Below are positions 26,326 to 34,058 of a stretch of DNA of 64,000 nucleotides, one piece after another. The stretch is from Acidimicrobiales bacterium. GTDB taxonomy: Bacteria; Actinomycetota; Acidimicrobiia; Acidimicrobiales; Poriferisodalaceae. The translations under genes and the position numbers were made by a program. The notes beneath the pieces were generated by a model that saw nothing but the letters and a program-made list of their open reading frames with translations, did not search any database and was not told the DNA's origin. The stretch spans positions 62,001 to 126,000 of the forward strand of contig JAWKIQ010000004.1 of NCBI GenBank assembly GCA_041394185.1, read 5' to 3'. Within the stretch, counting starts at the first letter, position 1; every line of letters begins with the position of its first letter.

Positions 26326-26505
26326 ATGGTGTCGAAGGGCCGGTTTGCAGCTTACTTCGACGCTCATCGCGCGACGGCGACGAGGTTGCTGAAGCGTCAC
26401 GGAGTGAGGTTCCAGTACGACCGAGTTGCCGAGGCGCAGATTTCTCAGTCTGTGCAGATGAGCCAGGGCGGTGTCCTACGAGCGCAGATCAGTCGGCGTC
26501 AGTGA
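26326..26505 (+). pseudogene. Remnant of a recombinase-type HTH region
   Basis: 59 codons, with an open frame extending upstream to about 26266. GRFAAYFDAHRATATRLLKR followed by HGVRFQ resembles the helix-turn-helix of serine recombinase/resolvase-like proteins (a 'fgvhrtTvtrlLkrhGV' pattern). AQISQSVQMSQGGVL then looks like a decayed second HTH ('eAv.LY..G.S'). There is no catalytic domain. It lies near the left end of islet B and overlaps the end of the converging lipoprotein gene. The assignment is from memory of the family pattern. Confidence 0.4.
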
Positions 26506-27628
26506 TTTGAAGCGGGCTGGTGGGTTGGCCTTGTTGAATGGCCTGTTTGATGTCGTCGGGCGTGACGTTGTCGGTGATGGCGAGTCGGATCTGGGTTCGG
26601 TCGGTGAGTTGTTCGGGGCCGATTTGTTGGATGGGTCCGATTGCTGTGTCGAGTCCTTGGTCGAGGTCGCCGAGGTAGAAGAGGAGGGGTTCTGTTGGGT
26701 TAATCCATGTGTTGATGACGGTTGGTGTGTCGGATTGGGCGATGGCTGGGGTGAAGCAGATGAGCCAGCCCAGTGATTGGCGGGGGCAGATGCCCCAGGT
26801 CTGGTCTGCCCATTGTTTGGGCATGGTGAGTTCGATCGTGACCGGCTTGAGCTTGTCCAGGACTTCTGGCGGTGTGCCGTCGAGTGGGTCAACGGTGCGG
26901 TTCTCAGGTGAGCGCTCTTCCCAGGTCTTGGGTCGTGACGCTTCGAGTTGTTCAGCGAAGAATTCCTGTTGGGCTGCTTCGATCGATTCGTCGCCTGAGA
27001 CGAGCCCGATGGCGATGGTTGGACCATCAGAACCGACGGGATGGTCCCTGGAACGGAGCCAGTCGAGGAACTCGTCGAAACCCTTGGTCAGCGATTCGCC
27101 GCACTCACCGAGAAACAAGACCCGGCCATCAGGCCTCAACGACACAACAAAGTGATAGACGCCTTCCGGCTGCTGCGGCTCAAGACTGAGCACCGCCATG
27201 ACTCTGGCGCCACTGACAATCTCGCCGATGACCAGGTCACCGTTCAGCTTTGGCCCAACAAGCCGTGTTGGTCCGCTTCGCCCCGGCTGGAGCTCGTCGC
27301 TGTAGGTGACGTCTTTGAGGATCAACAGTTCGCTCCCGTCCACAGTCAGGCCTTCGGTGTCACCCATTCCTTGGATGATCGCGGTCGTCCAGTCAGGGTG
27401 GCGCGGCGGGGCGAGGACCTGGACGTACGAGGGCGGCTCATCGGGGCAAGAGAGGAAAACCTCGGCTTCGGGTGCGAATCCGACCGGCGCGGGTGTCTCT
27501 GAGACGGTCTCTTGTGATGCCGGTTTTTCGGTTGCGTCTACTTCTGCCGTGTCGCCGCCGCACGCAGCACCTGCAACCGCAAGTCCGAGTGCCCAGGCCA
27601 GGGCTCGGAACGTCAAGTTGGTATTCAT
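26489..27628 (-). CDS. Lipoprotein of unknown function (islet B cargo)
   Basis: 379 residues from the ATG at 27628. Signal peptide with lipobox LAVAGAAC near residue 23, then a Thr/Glu/Pro linker. The mature part has two cysteine-containing regions (EVFLSCPDEPPSYVQ, WGICPRQSLGWLICFTP) and ends with a Gln/Asp-rich segment (DDIKQAIQQGQPTSPLQ). No known domain is recognised. GC and codon use look less biased than in the flanking core genes, in keeping with an acquired gene. Confidence 0.7.
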   Translation of the reverse strand: MNTNLTFRALAWALGLAVAGAACGGDTAEVDATEKPASQETVSETPAPVGFAPEAEVFLSCPDEPPSYVQVLAPPRHPDWTTAIIQGMGDTEGLTVDGSELLILKDVTYSDELQPGRSGPTRLVGPKLNGDLVIGEIVSGARVMAVLSLEPQQPEGVYHFVVSLRPDGRVLFLGECGESLTKGFDEFLDWLRSRDHPVGSDGPTIAIGLVSGDESIEAAQQEFFAEQLEASRPKTWEERSPENRTVDPLDGTPPEVLDKLKPVTIELTMPKQWADQTWGICPRQSLGWLICFTPAIAQSDTPTVINTWINPTEPLLFYLGDLDQGLDTAIGPIQQIGPEQLTDRTQIRLAITDNVTPDDIKQAIQQGQPTSPLQITDAD

Positions 27629-27712
27629 CGTTGCTTCCACCTTGTGCGGTTTGGTCTACGAGTGCCAGGCGTAGACGTCGTCCACTTTGACGTTTACGCG
27701 GCAGGCGTTGAC

Positions 27713-28636
27713 TTACTCGTTGGTACAGTTGTTCATGCTCGAGTACAGGAGAAGACCGACGTCGATCGCGTCGTGGGCGGTGCTCGAGGTGACCGGGTTG
27801 ATGCTGACGTAGTACCAGCTGTCGACTGTGATGGTCGCCGTTGCTGAACCGATGGTTCCCCACCAGCCGGCCTCGGTCACGTCGTTCATGTCGACGTTGC
27901 CGACTTAGCTGCAGTTCGTTCCGCTGCCAGGGCCGTAGTCGACGTTCTGGTAGACCACGGTGAGTGTCACCCTGCCCGTGTGAGATGAGTTCATCCGCTT
28001 GAAACTGGCCCTGGCGTCGAACGTACGGCCTCCGGCGTTCGCGACCCGAGTCACGGACTGGACTCGGCTCCCGCCAACGTCGTGTCTGAACCGCATGTGG
28101 AAAGACCCGACGAGGCTGTCGGTGACACCCAGGGAGGTGTGAACGGCAGCGCCGCCTGCTAAGTACTCCTCCCAGTAGTCGAGCTGGTTCTCGAAACTGG
28201 GGTTCGCGGTCACCCGATCGCTCGAAGTAGTGCTGTCGTGTCGGTCCGTCATGTGACCGGCATCATCGTTGCCGATCGCCCGGGTATCGGTGGCCCCCGA
28301 AGCAAGGCACGTGGCCATGGTGGGCGGAGCCTGAGACGAAATTCCGTCGTAGTTGTCGTCAAGGCCAGTGTGATCAAGCTCCAGAAGATGACCAGCCTCA
28401 TGAGCAGCCACAGTCGGCACACGTCCGATGTCATTCACAACCAAGAATCGCTGCAAACGTAGATACAGCTCACCGCCAGCGCACCCAGCCTGACCATTAG
28501 CGTTGATGGAGCGCTGGTGCACGATCACTGTCCCAGGCCCAGGCGTAAAATCCACAACATCGGTCATGTCGACAAAGTTGACGAAGTTATTGCCGGAACG
28601 GTTCCGCAGCCCGTTCCACTCGGCTATCCCATCCAT
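27713..28636 (-). pseudogene. Metzincin-type metalloprotease, N-terminally truncated and with an internal stop
   Basis: The zinc-binding motif HEAGHLLELDH (HExxHxxxxxH) lies near residue 80 of the first open segment (28636 down to 27905). Upstream the frame is blocked within a few codons, where the islet right-end repeat begins (28645), so the pro-region and signal peptide are missing. After TAA at 27905-27907 the same frame continues for about 63 codons of protein-like sequence (WWGTIGSATATITVDSWYYV, DVGLLLYSSMNNCTNE) to a second TAA at 27713. This looks like a nonsense mutation in a secreted protease with a C-terminal domain. Confidence 0.65.
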
Positions 28637-28644
28637 CGCCGCCT

Positions 28645-28762
28645 GAAATGGCTACGTCGGCAAAAACGAAATGAACCCCAGAATCAGAATTGGTTCCTGA
28701 CCTGGGGTTTTTCTTGTGGAGCTGATGGGACTCGAACCCACGACCCCTTGCATGCCATGCAA
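28645..28762. repeat. att copy 3: islet B right end plus tRNA-Ala 3' part
   Basis: Near-identical to 25955-26072. The left part carries the hairpin AACCCCAG (28674-28681)/CTGGGGTT (28702-28709), which on the minus strand is followed by a T-rich run and can end tRNA-Ala transcription. The right part is the 3' section of the intact tRNA gene. Confidence 0.85.
28674..28709 (-). terminator. Terminator of tRNA-Ala supplied by the islet
   Basis: An 8-bp stem with a 20-base loop, 7 bases past the tRNA 3' end. T-rich sequence follows on both strands. The same hairpin occurs at 25984-26019. Confidence 0.55.
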
Positions 28763-28790
28763 GTGCTCTAGCCAGCTGAGCTACAGCCCC
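28717..28790 (-). tRNA. tRNA-Ala, anticodon GGC
   Basis: 74 bases. Acceptor stem GGGGCTG/CAGCTCC with one G-T pair, D arm GCTC/GAGC, anticodon stem CTTGC/GCAAG with loop ATGGCAT (anticodon GGC), five-base variable loop, T arm GTGGG/CCCAT with TTCGAGT. Discriminator A; the CCA end is not encoded. It is the target of the adjacent islets and remains intact. Confidence 0.95.
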
Positions 28791-28857
28791 GAGATCGGTT
28801 CCGCCGTTTCCGGCGGAGTCACGAATCGTAGCAGAACCTCACGAGATTGCTACCCCA

Positions 28858-29727
28858 TCATCGGGGATTGTCGGGGTCGCGCAGGAAGGCCTCGATCTCG
28901 AATGCCAACTCGTCGGCGTCGGGCACGGCCGAGTCTCTCGAGGCTTCCATCTGGTCGACGTGGGCCTCGAGCGCGGCGAGCATTTCGATGTGTTGGGGGT
29001 CGGCGGCGACCAGTTCGTCGATGTGTCGCTTGTTGGTGTCGCCGGCCCTCGCCAACAGCGACACGTCGAAGTCGACATCGACGAGGCCCGATAGGGCCGA
29101 CACCAAGGCCCTGGCGCCTTCGGGATAGTCCATGGCGGCGACATAGTGGGGAACGGCTGCCCACAGCGTGGCCGCCGGCATCCTCCGGGCACCGGCCTCG
29201 ACCTCGATGGCGGCGTGCACTCCGGCAGGCACCTCCATGCGAGTGTTGTTGTGTCCGATTGCCTCGATGAGGGCACGGTTTGTTGAAGTGCTGACCACAT
29301 TGGTGGGGCGGGTGTGGGGGACCGGCGACGGAAACGCCCCGATACCGAGGATCTTGGTGACCCCGAACATGCGGGCGAGGTCGACCACCGCGGTGGCGAA
29401 CTTGCGCCAGTGCCGGTCCGGTTCGGCCCCGCGCAGCACCAGGAAGTCGGCGTCGGCGAGGCGACCGTGGGCTATCTCGATGCGGGGCCAGACCAAGCCG
29501 TCGATGTGGCCGTCGTTCAGGTGCATCGTCGGACGCCGGCTGCGATAGTCGACCAGGGCGTCGTCGTCGAACTCGACGACGGTGGTCACGGGGGCCAACT
29601 GGCCCACGATCGAATCGGCAGCCAAAGCTGCGGCAGAACCGGCGTCGATCCAACCCTTGAGGTGCATCAACAGCACCGGGCTCTTCGCCTCGGGTTCGGC
29701 GACCAGTGAATACAGCGAGTCAGGCAT
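28858..29727 (-). CDS. PAC2 family protein
   Basis: 289 residues. PAC2 (proteasome assembly chaperone-like) family, common in actinobacteria. Typical segments are LMHLKGWIDAGSAAALAADS, FDDDALVDYRSRRPTMHLND, GAFPSPVPHTRP and VPAGVHAAIEVEAGARRMPA, followed by a C-terminal helical pair. Bacterial members are thought to be paired with the ATP-grasp or proteasome context, but the role is not settled. Its stop lies about 70 bp upstream of the tRNA-Ala 5' end on the same strand. Confidence 0.85.
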   Translation of the reverse strand: MPDSLYSLVAEPEAKSPVLLMHLKGWIDAGSAAALAADSIVGQLAPVTTVVEFDDDALVDYRSRRPTMHLNDGHIDGLVWPRIEIAHGRLADADFLVLRGAEPDRHWRKFATAVVDLARMFGVTKILGIGAFPSPVPHTRPTNVVSTSTNRALIEAIGHNNTRMEVPAGVHAAIEVEAGARRMPAATLWAAVPHYVAAMDYPEGARALVSALSGLVDVDFDVSLLARAGDTNKRHIDELVAADPQHIEMLAALEAHVDQMEASRDSAVPDADELAFEIEAFLRDPDNPR

Positions 29728-29828
29728 CGGCCAACCACTGTACGTACTGGTGGGGTTGGGGTGTCGTGCAACGCATCAGGGCCGACTCACGATATACAGA
29801 ACAGTTGGACCGAGCTTAGGAGCGTCCT

Positions 29829-30536
29829 ATGACGATGATCGATGTCACCGACCAGACCTTTGAAGCCGAAGTGCTGCAAAAGTCCATGGAAGTGCCCGTC
29901 GTGGTCGACCTGTGGGCGCCCTGGTGTGGCCCGTGCCGCACATTGGGCCCGATCCTCGACAAGGTCATCGGCGAGACCGGTGGCAAGGTCATCGGAGTCA
30001 AGATCAACGTCGACGAGAACCCGGGTGTGTCGCAGGCGTTCCAGGTGCAGTCGATTCCCATGGTCGTTGCGTTCAAGGACGGCCAGGCCGTCGACGGGTT
30101 CCTGGGCGCCCAGGGCGAACCGGCTGTGCGCGACTTCATCGACAAGCTGGCGCCCACCGAGGACGAGCTCGAGATGCACGCCCTGATCGAAGCAGGCGAC
30201 GAGGAATCGTTGCTGAAGGTCCTGGAGGTCGATCCTGGCAACGAGCAGGCCATCGTGAAGCTGGCCGACGCGTGGGTGAAGGACGGGCGCAACGAGGAAG
30301 CCCTCGACCTGCTCAGCCGCATTCCCGAAACCGCCGAAACCCGCCACATCGCGGCGATGGCCCGCACCGGCGTCGACGAGGCCCACGCCAACGTTCAGCG
30401 CCTGGCAGAACTGTTGCCGTCGGTCAAGGCCGACGACGCAGCTCGCCAGGAGTTCGTCGACCTGCTCGAGGTGATGGGCCCCGAGAACCCCGCCACGGCC
30501 GAGTGGCGAAAGAAGCTGTCGACCGCCCTGTTCTAG
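29829..30536 (+). CDS. Thioredoxin-TPR protein (CnoX/YbbN-like)
   Basis: 235 residues. Residues 1-110 are a thioredoxin domain with the active site WCGPC and the cis-proline region IPMVVAF. The C-terminal ~120 residues are helical with TPR-like repeats (EEALDLLSRIPETAETRHIA). This layout is that of CnoX/YbbN co-chaperones, which hand unfolded proteins to chaperones; unlike the E. coli protein, this one keeps both redox cysteines. The ribosome-binding site TAGGAG precedes the ATG, and a TATACA box about 35 bp upstream is a possible -10. Confidence 0.9.
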   Translation: MTMIDVTDQTFEAEVLQKSMEVPVVVDLWAPWCGPCRTLGPILDKVIGETGGKVIGVKINVDENPGVSQAFQVQSIPMVVAFKDGQAVDGFLGAQGEPAVRDFIDKLAPTEDELEMHALIEAGDEESLLKVLEVDPGNEQAIVKLADAWVKDGRNEEALDLLSRIPETAETRHIAAMARTGVDEAHANVQRLAELLPSVKADDAARQEFVDLLEVMGPENPATAEWRKKLSTALF

Positions 30537-30624
30537 GCGTCGCTCTCGCTCATCGGAATCGCATCGGCGGCGCTAGGCTCGCCTGCACCTTCCCCCTGAC
30601 GTAGTCCAACCGTCGGGAGTCCTC

Positions 30625-31215
30625 ATGCCGGGCGAGATCAAGCCTGGTTCGGTGTTGGCCGCGGCGGCAGCCGTGGTTGTTGCTCTTCTGGTCCTCTGGC
30701 TTTGGCCATCTGATGCTGCGCGCCCCGAATCGAAGCTGCCAAGGGCGTCGACGACGCTGCCACAAGACCAGCCCTACATAACCCAACCCGAGGTGGTGGT
30801 ACACCTCTCCGGAGCGGTCGCGAACCCGGGCGTATACCGCCTGGAACCGGGCCTGCGTCTCGTCGACCTCGTCGAGGCCGCCGGCGGTGCCGCAGACACC
30901 GCCGATCTCGACCGCCTGAACCTGGCCCAGGTACTCCACGACGGCGACCGGGTGCACGTGCCGGTGATCGGCGAGGCACCGGGGGCTGCTCCAAACCCTG
31001 CGCGATCCCAGGCCGAAGGCGGCGCTCCGGTCGACATCAACACCGCGACCGCCGCCGAGTTGGAAGCCCTTCCCGGCATCGGGCCCGCTCTGGCTGCAGC
31101 CATCGTCGACGAAAGACAGACTGGCGGACCCTTCGGTTCGGTCGACGATCTGGACCGGGTCAGCGGCATCGGGCCGGCCAAGATCGACGGCCTGCGAGAC
31201 CACGCCCGTGTCTGA
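30625..31215 (+). CDS. comEA: Competence protein ComEA
   Basis: 196 residues. One N-terminal membrane helix (residues ~9-27), an SLBB domain (VVVHLSGAVANPGVYRLEPG) and a C-terminal helix-hairpin-helix DNA-binding domain (DINTATAAELEALPGIGPAL, GSVDDLDRVSGIGPAKID). It is the membrane-anchored DNA receptor of natural transformation. The stop overlaps the comEC start by 8 bases. Confidence 0.93.
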   Translation: MPGEIKPGSVLAAAAAVVVALLVLWLWPSDAARPESKLPRASTTLPQDQPYITQPEVVVHLSGAVANPGVYRLEPGLRLVDLVEAAGGAADTADLDRLNLAQVLHDGDRVHVPVIGEAPGAAPNPARSQAEGGAPVDINTATAAELEALPGIGPALAAAIVDERQTGGPFGSVDDLDRVSGIGPAKIDGLRDHARV

Positions 31216-32701
31216 GCCCTTGCGCTTCGGGGCGTTGCGGCCCCTGCCCATCGCCGGTTTCACCGCCTCCGAGGCCGCAGCGGCCGCCGCCGGTGTGAGC
31301 GTGGGCGTGGCGTGGTCGACGCGGGTTCCGGTGGCGATGTTCGTCTGCGCGCTCGGCGTCGCGGCGTGGGCCGTCGCAGTCTTGATGGTGCCTTCGCCGA
31401 GGCGGCGCCGATTGCTGGCGACCAGCCTGCTGACCGTGGGGCTGTTCGTCTCGGCGGGCGACCTCTCGGCGAAGGCCATGCACGGCCTGAGTCCAGCCAC
31501 AAAAGGCGAGTTCGACGGGCGCGTGCGACTGGTGTCCGACCCCGAACGCCGCGGCGCGGGCGTGTCGGCCGAAGTGCGATGGCAGGCCGGGCGCTACCAG
31601 GTGTGGGCGTTCGGTCGTGCGGCGAACGTTCTGCAGCAAGCCGCAGTGGGTGAAGAGGTAGGCATCCGCGGCTCGGTGGAGCCCCTCGACGGGCCATCGG
31701 GTTGGGCGCTGTCGCGCCATCTGGTCGGCCGGATAGACGCGACCGTGCTGTGGCGAACCGGCGACGAAATCGGCTGGTGGTGGCGTTCGACCAACGCTGT
31801 GCGCAGCCATTTGGCCCAGGGCGCATCGGGGCTGGGCCCGGTGGAACGTGCCCTGCTGCTCGGCTTCACGGTGGGCGACGACCGAGACCTGCCCGACGAT
31901 GTGGTCGATGACTTCCGCGCCAGCGGCCTGTCGCACCTGACCGCTGTGTCTGGGCAGAACGTGGTGCTGGTGTTGGGGCTCGTGGCGCCCTTGCTGAAAC
32001 GTGCGTCGCGCCACACCAGGTCGGTGGTTCTGCTTGCGGTGCTGGCCTGGTTCGGCCTGTTGACGAGGTGGGAACCATCGGTCGTCAGGGCTGTGGTCAT
32101 GGCCGGCGTAGCTGTGGTCTCTCCGGTGCCGAATCGTCCCGGCAGCCGTTTCACCCTGCTGGCCCTGGTGGTCGGGGCGTTGTTGATGATCGATCCGCTG
32201 CTGGCGTGGTCGGTTGGGTTTCGCCTGTCGGTGGCAGCGACCCTGGGTTTGGTCCTGCTGGCCGGGCGGCTGGAGAAGGCGCTTCCCGGACCTGCGTCGG
32301 TGACCCAGCCCATTGCCGTTACAGCCGCGGCGCAGCTGGCCGTGGCGCCCGTGCAACTGGCGACGTTCGGTCCGGTGCCCATGGCAGCGCTTCCCGCCAA
32401 CGTGGCGGCTGGTCCGGTGGCGGCGCCCCTGATGGTGTGGGGGTCGACCGCCGGCATGGTCGCCGGGTGGTTGCCGGTGCCCGCAGCCAATGCGTTGCAC
32501 GTTCCAACCCGAATGATGGCGGGCTGGGTGGCGATGGTGGCTCGGCTGGGTGCCGATAGCGCAATGCCCCACATCGGTTGGCGTCAGCTGGTCGCCGCGC
32601 TGGTGGGTATTGGTGTGTTCTGGTTGTCGCGCCGAGTGTCGCACCGGCGAGGTAGGTTCGGCGCAGATGAAGTCGAAGCCGATCTACCTGCTGAACGGTG
32701 A
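31208..32701 (+). CDS. comEC: ComEC/Rec2-family DNA channel protein, without the metallo-beta-lactamase domain
   Basis: 497 residues. Hydrophobic N-terminal helices, an OB-like region (GEFDGRVRLVSDPERRGAGV) and the competence domain (LLLGFTVGDDRDLPDDVVDD, GLSHLTAVSGQNVVLVLGL, RWEPSVVRAVVMAGVAV). ComEC carries the transforming strand through the membrane. It ends after the competence domain: there is no C-terminal metallo-beta-lactamase-like nuclease domain, and the holA gene already begins inside its last codons. Such short forms exist in actinobacteria. Confidence 0.9.
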   Translation: MSEPLRFGALRPLPIAGFTASEAAAAAAGVSVGVAWSTRVPVAMFVCALGVAAWAVAVLMVPSPRRRRLLATSLLTVGLFVSAGDLSAKAMHGLSPATKGEFDGRVRLVSDPERRGAGVSAEVRWQAGRYQVWAFGRAANVLQQAAVGEEVGIRGSVEPLDGPSGWALSRHLVGRIDATVLWRTGDEIGWWWRSTNAVRSHLAQGASGLGPVERALLLGFTVGDDRDLPDDVVDDFRASGLSHLTAVSGQNVVLVLGLVAPLLKRASRHTRSVVLLAVLAWFGLLTRWEPSVVRAVVMAGVAVVSPVPNRPGSRFTLLALVVGALLMIDPLLAWSVGFRLSVAATLGLVLLAGRLEKALPGPASVTQPIAVTAAAQLAVAPVQLATFGPVPMAALPANVAAGPVAAPLMVWGSTAGMVAGWLPVPAANALHVPTRMMAGWVAMVARLGADSAMPHIGWRQLVAALVGIGVFWLSRRVSHRRGRFGADEVEADLPAER

Positions 32702-33647
32702 TGATCCGTCGCTGCTGTCCGAGTCGCTGACCAAGCTGGTCAACGAACTCGTAGGCGATGGTGATCGCACCCTGCTGGTCGACGAACTCGCCGGCGAGGA
32801 GTACACGGTTGAGCACGTCGTCGACGCAGCCCACACCATCGCGTTCTTGTCCGACAGGCGGATCGTGGTGGCTCGCGGATTCGAGAGGTTCTCCGCCGAC
32901 GAGCTCGATCCGATGGTCAGATACCTGGGCGACCCGCTCGATACGTCGACCGTGGTTGTCGAATGGCGATCGGGCCGCATTCCCAAGCGCCTCACCGACG
33001 CCATCAAGTCCGCCGGCGGCGAGAAACGCTCGACGGCGGCACCAGCCCAGGCGCGGGCCCGGCAGGGGTGGCTCGACGAGCGCATGGCCAGCTCACCCGT
33101 GGCGCTCGAACCCAGGGCCAAGAAGCTCATAGCCGATCACCTCGGCGAAGACGTGGGCCGCCTCGGGGGCCTGTTGGCGACGCTCGAGTCGGCGTTTGGG
33201 CCTGGCGTGAAACTGGGCGTCGACGACGTGGCGCCGTTCTTGGGTGACGCCGGCTCGGTGCCGGTGTGGGACCTCACCGACGCGGTCGACAGGGGCGACA
33301 TCGGTGGGTCGCTCGGCGTGCTGGCACGCATGCTCGATGCCGGCGGGATGCACCCGTTGCAGGTGATGGCCGTGCTGCACCGCCACTTCGAGCGGATGCT
33401 CATGCTCGACGGCAGTGGGGTGCGCGACGACAAGGCCGCCGCGGCACTGCTGGGCATGAAGGGTTCGACCTTCCCGGCCAAGAAGGCCTTGACGCAGACC
33501 CGACGGTTGGGGTCAGAACCCATCAGGTCGGCGATCGGCCTGTTGGCGCGCGCCGATCTGGATCTGAAGGGCAACTCCGCGCTCGAGGCGCGAACCGTGG
33601 TCGAGATCTTGACCGCTCGGCTGGCTCAGCTGGCGGCCCGGCGCTGA
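32667..33647 (+). CDS. holA: DNA polymerase III subunit delta
   Basis: 326 residues from the ATG at 32667, within the 3' end of comEC (35-base overlap). It opens the beta clamp within the clamp loader. Recognisable parts are PIYLLNGDDPSLL at the start, RRIVVARGFERF, the central segment VWDLTDAVDRGDIGGSLGVL and the C-terminal domain HPLQVMAVLHRHFERML. comEC-holA-rpsT is a widespread actinobacterial order. Confidence 0.92.
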   Translation: MKSKPIYLLNGDDPSLLSESLTKLVNELVGDGDRTLLVDELAGEEYTVEHVVDAAHTIAFLSDRRIVVARGFERFSADELDPMVRYLGDPLDTSTVVVEWRSGRIPKRLTDAIKSAGGEKRSTAAPAQARARQGWLDERMASSPVALEPRAKKLIADHLGEDVGRLGGLLATLESAFGPGVKLGVDDVAPFLGDAGSVPVWDLTDAVDRGDIGGSLGVLARMLDAGGMHPLQVMAVLHRHFERMLMLDGSGVRDDKAAAALLGMKGSTFPAKKALTQTRRLGSEPIRSAIGLLARADLDLKGNSALEARTVVEILTARLAQLAARR

Positions 33648-33665
33648 CCGACGCCGGCAGGAGTG

Positions 33666-33923
33666 CTAGCCGGCCTGATTGACCTTGCGCGCCAGGCGGG
33701 CCTTGCGGCGAGCGGCCGTGTTCTTGTGCAGAACACCCTTGGACACCGCCATGTCGATGCGCTTTTGGGCCAGGCGGTAAGCGTCTTCGGCGCCTTCGCC
33801 GGCCTCGGCGGCGGTGACCACGTTCTTGGCGCGCGTCTTCAGCTCGCTGTTGACGGCCTTGTTGCGCTCGCGGCGGGTCTCGTTCTGGCGGTTGCGCTTG
33901 ATCTGGCTCTTGATGTTGGCCAC
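33666..33923 (-). CDS. rpsT: 30S ribosomal protein S20
   Basis: 85 residues, very basic. MANIKSQIKRNRQNETRRER at the start and KGVLHKNTAARRKARLARKV at the end are diagnostic. It binds 16S rRNA early in 30S assembly. It converges on holA (18 bp between) and diverges from lepA. Confidence 0.98.
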   Translation of the reverse strand: MANIKSQIKRNRQNETRRERNKAVNSELKTRAKNVVTAAEAGEGAEDAYRLAQKRIDMAVSKGVLHKNTAARRKARLARKVNQAG

Positions 33924-34058
33924 TGCGGTCTCTTCGTCTCGGAGTGCGGAGGTGGGCGCGCGGCTACGCGCACGGACCCGTCAAAGATAGCGGTTGCGAA
34001 AGCCTCAGGCAACGCCACCCTCACTTCGCCGCCCAGTCACTAGCATGGAGCTTCGCCC

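Larger units (their letters stand above)
26027..28716. mobile_element. Islet B, 2.69 kb, inserted at tRNA-Ala
   Basis: Lies between att copy 2 and the intact tRNA-Ala. Its two ends are homologous to those of islet A, so the two are related elements that accumulated at one site. Cargo: a recombinase-like HTH remnant, a lipoprotein and a decayed metzincin. No intact integrase is present. The length and the element type are inferred from the repeats. Confidence 0.7.
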
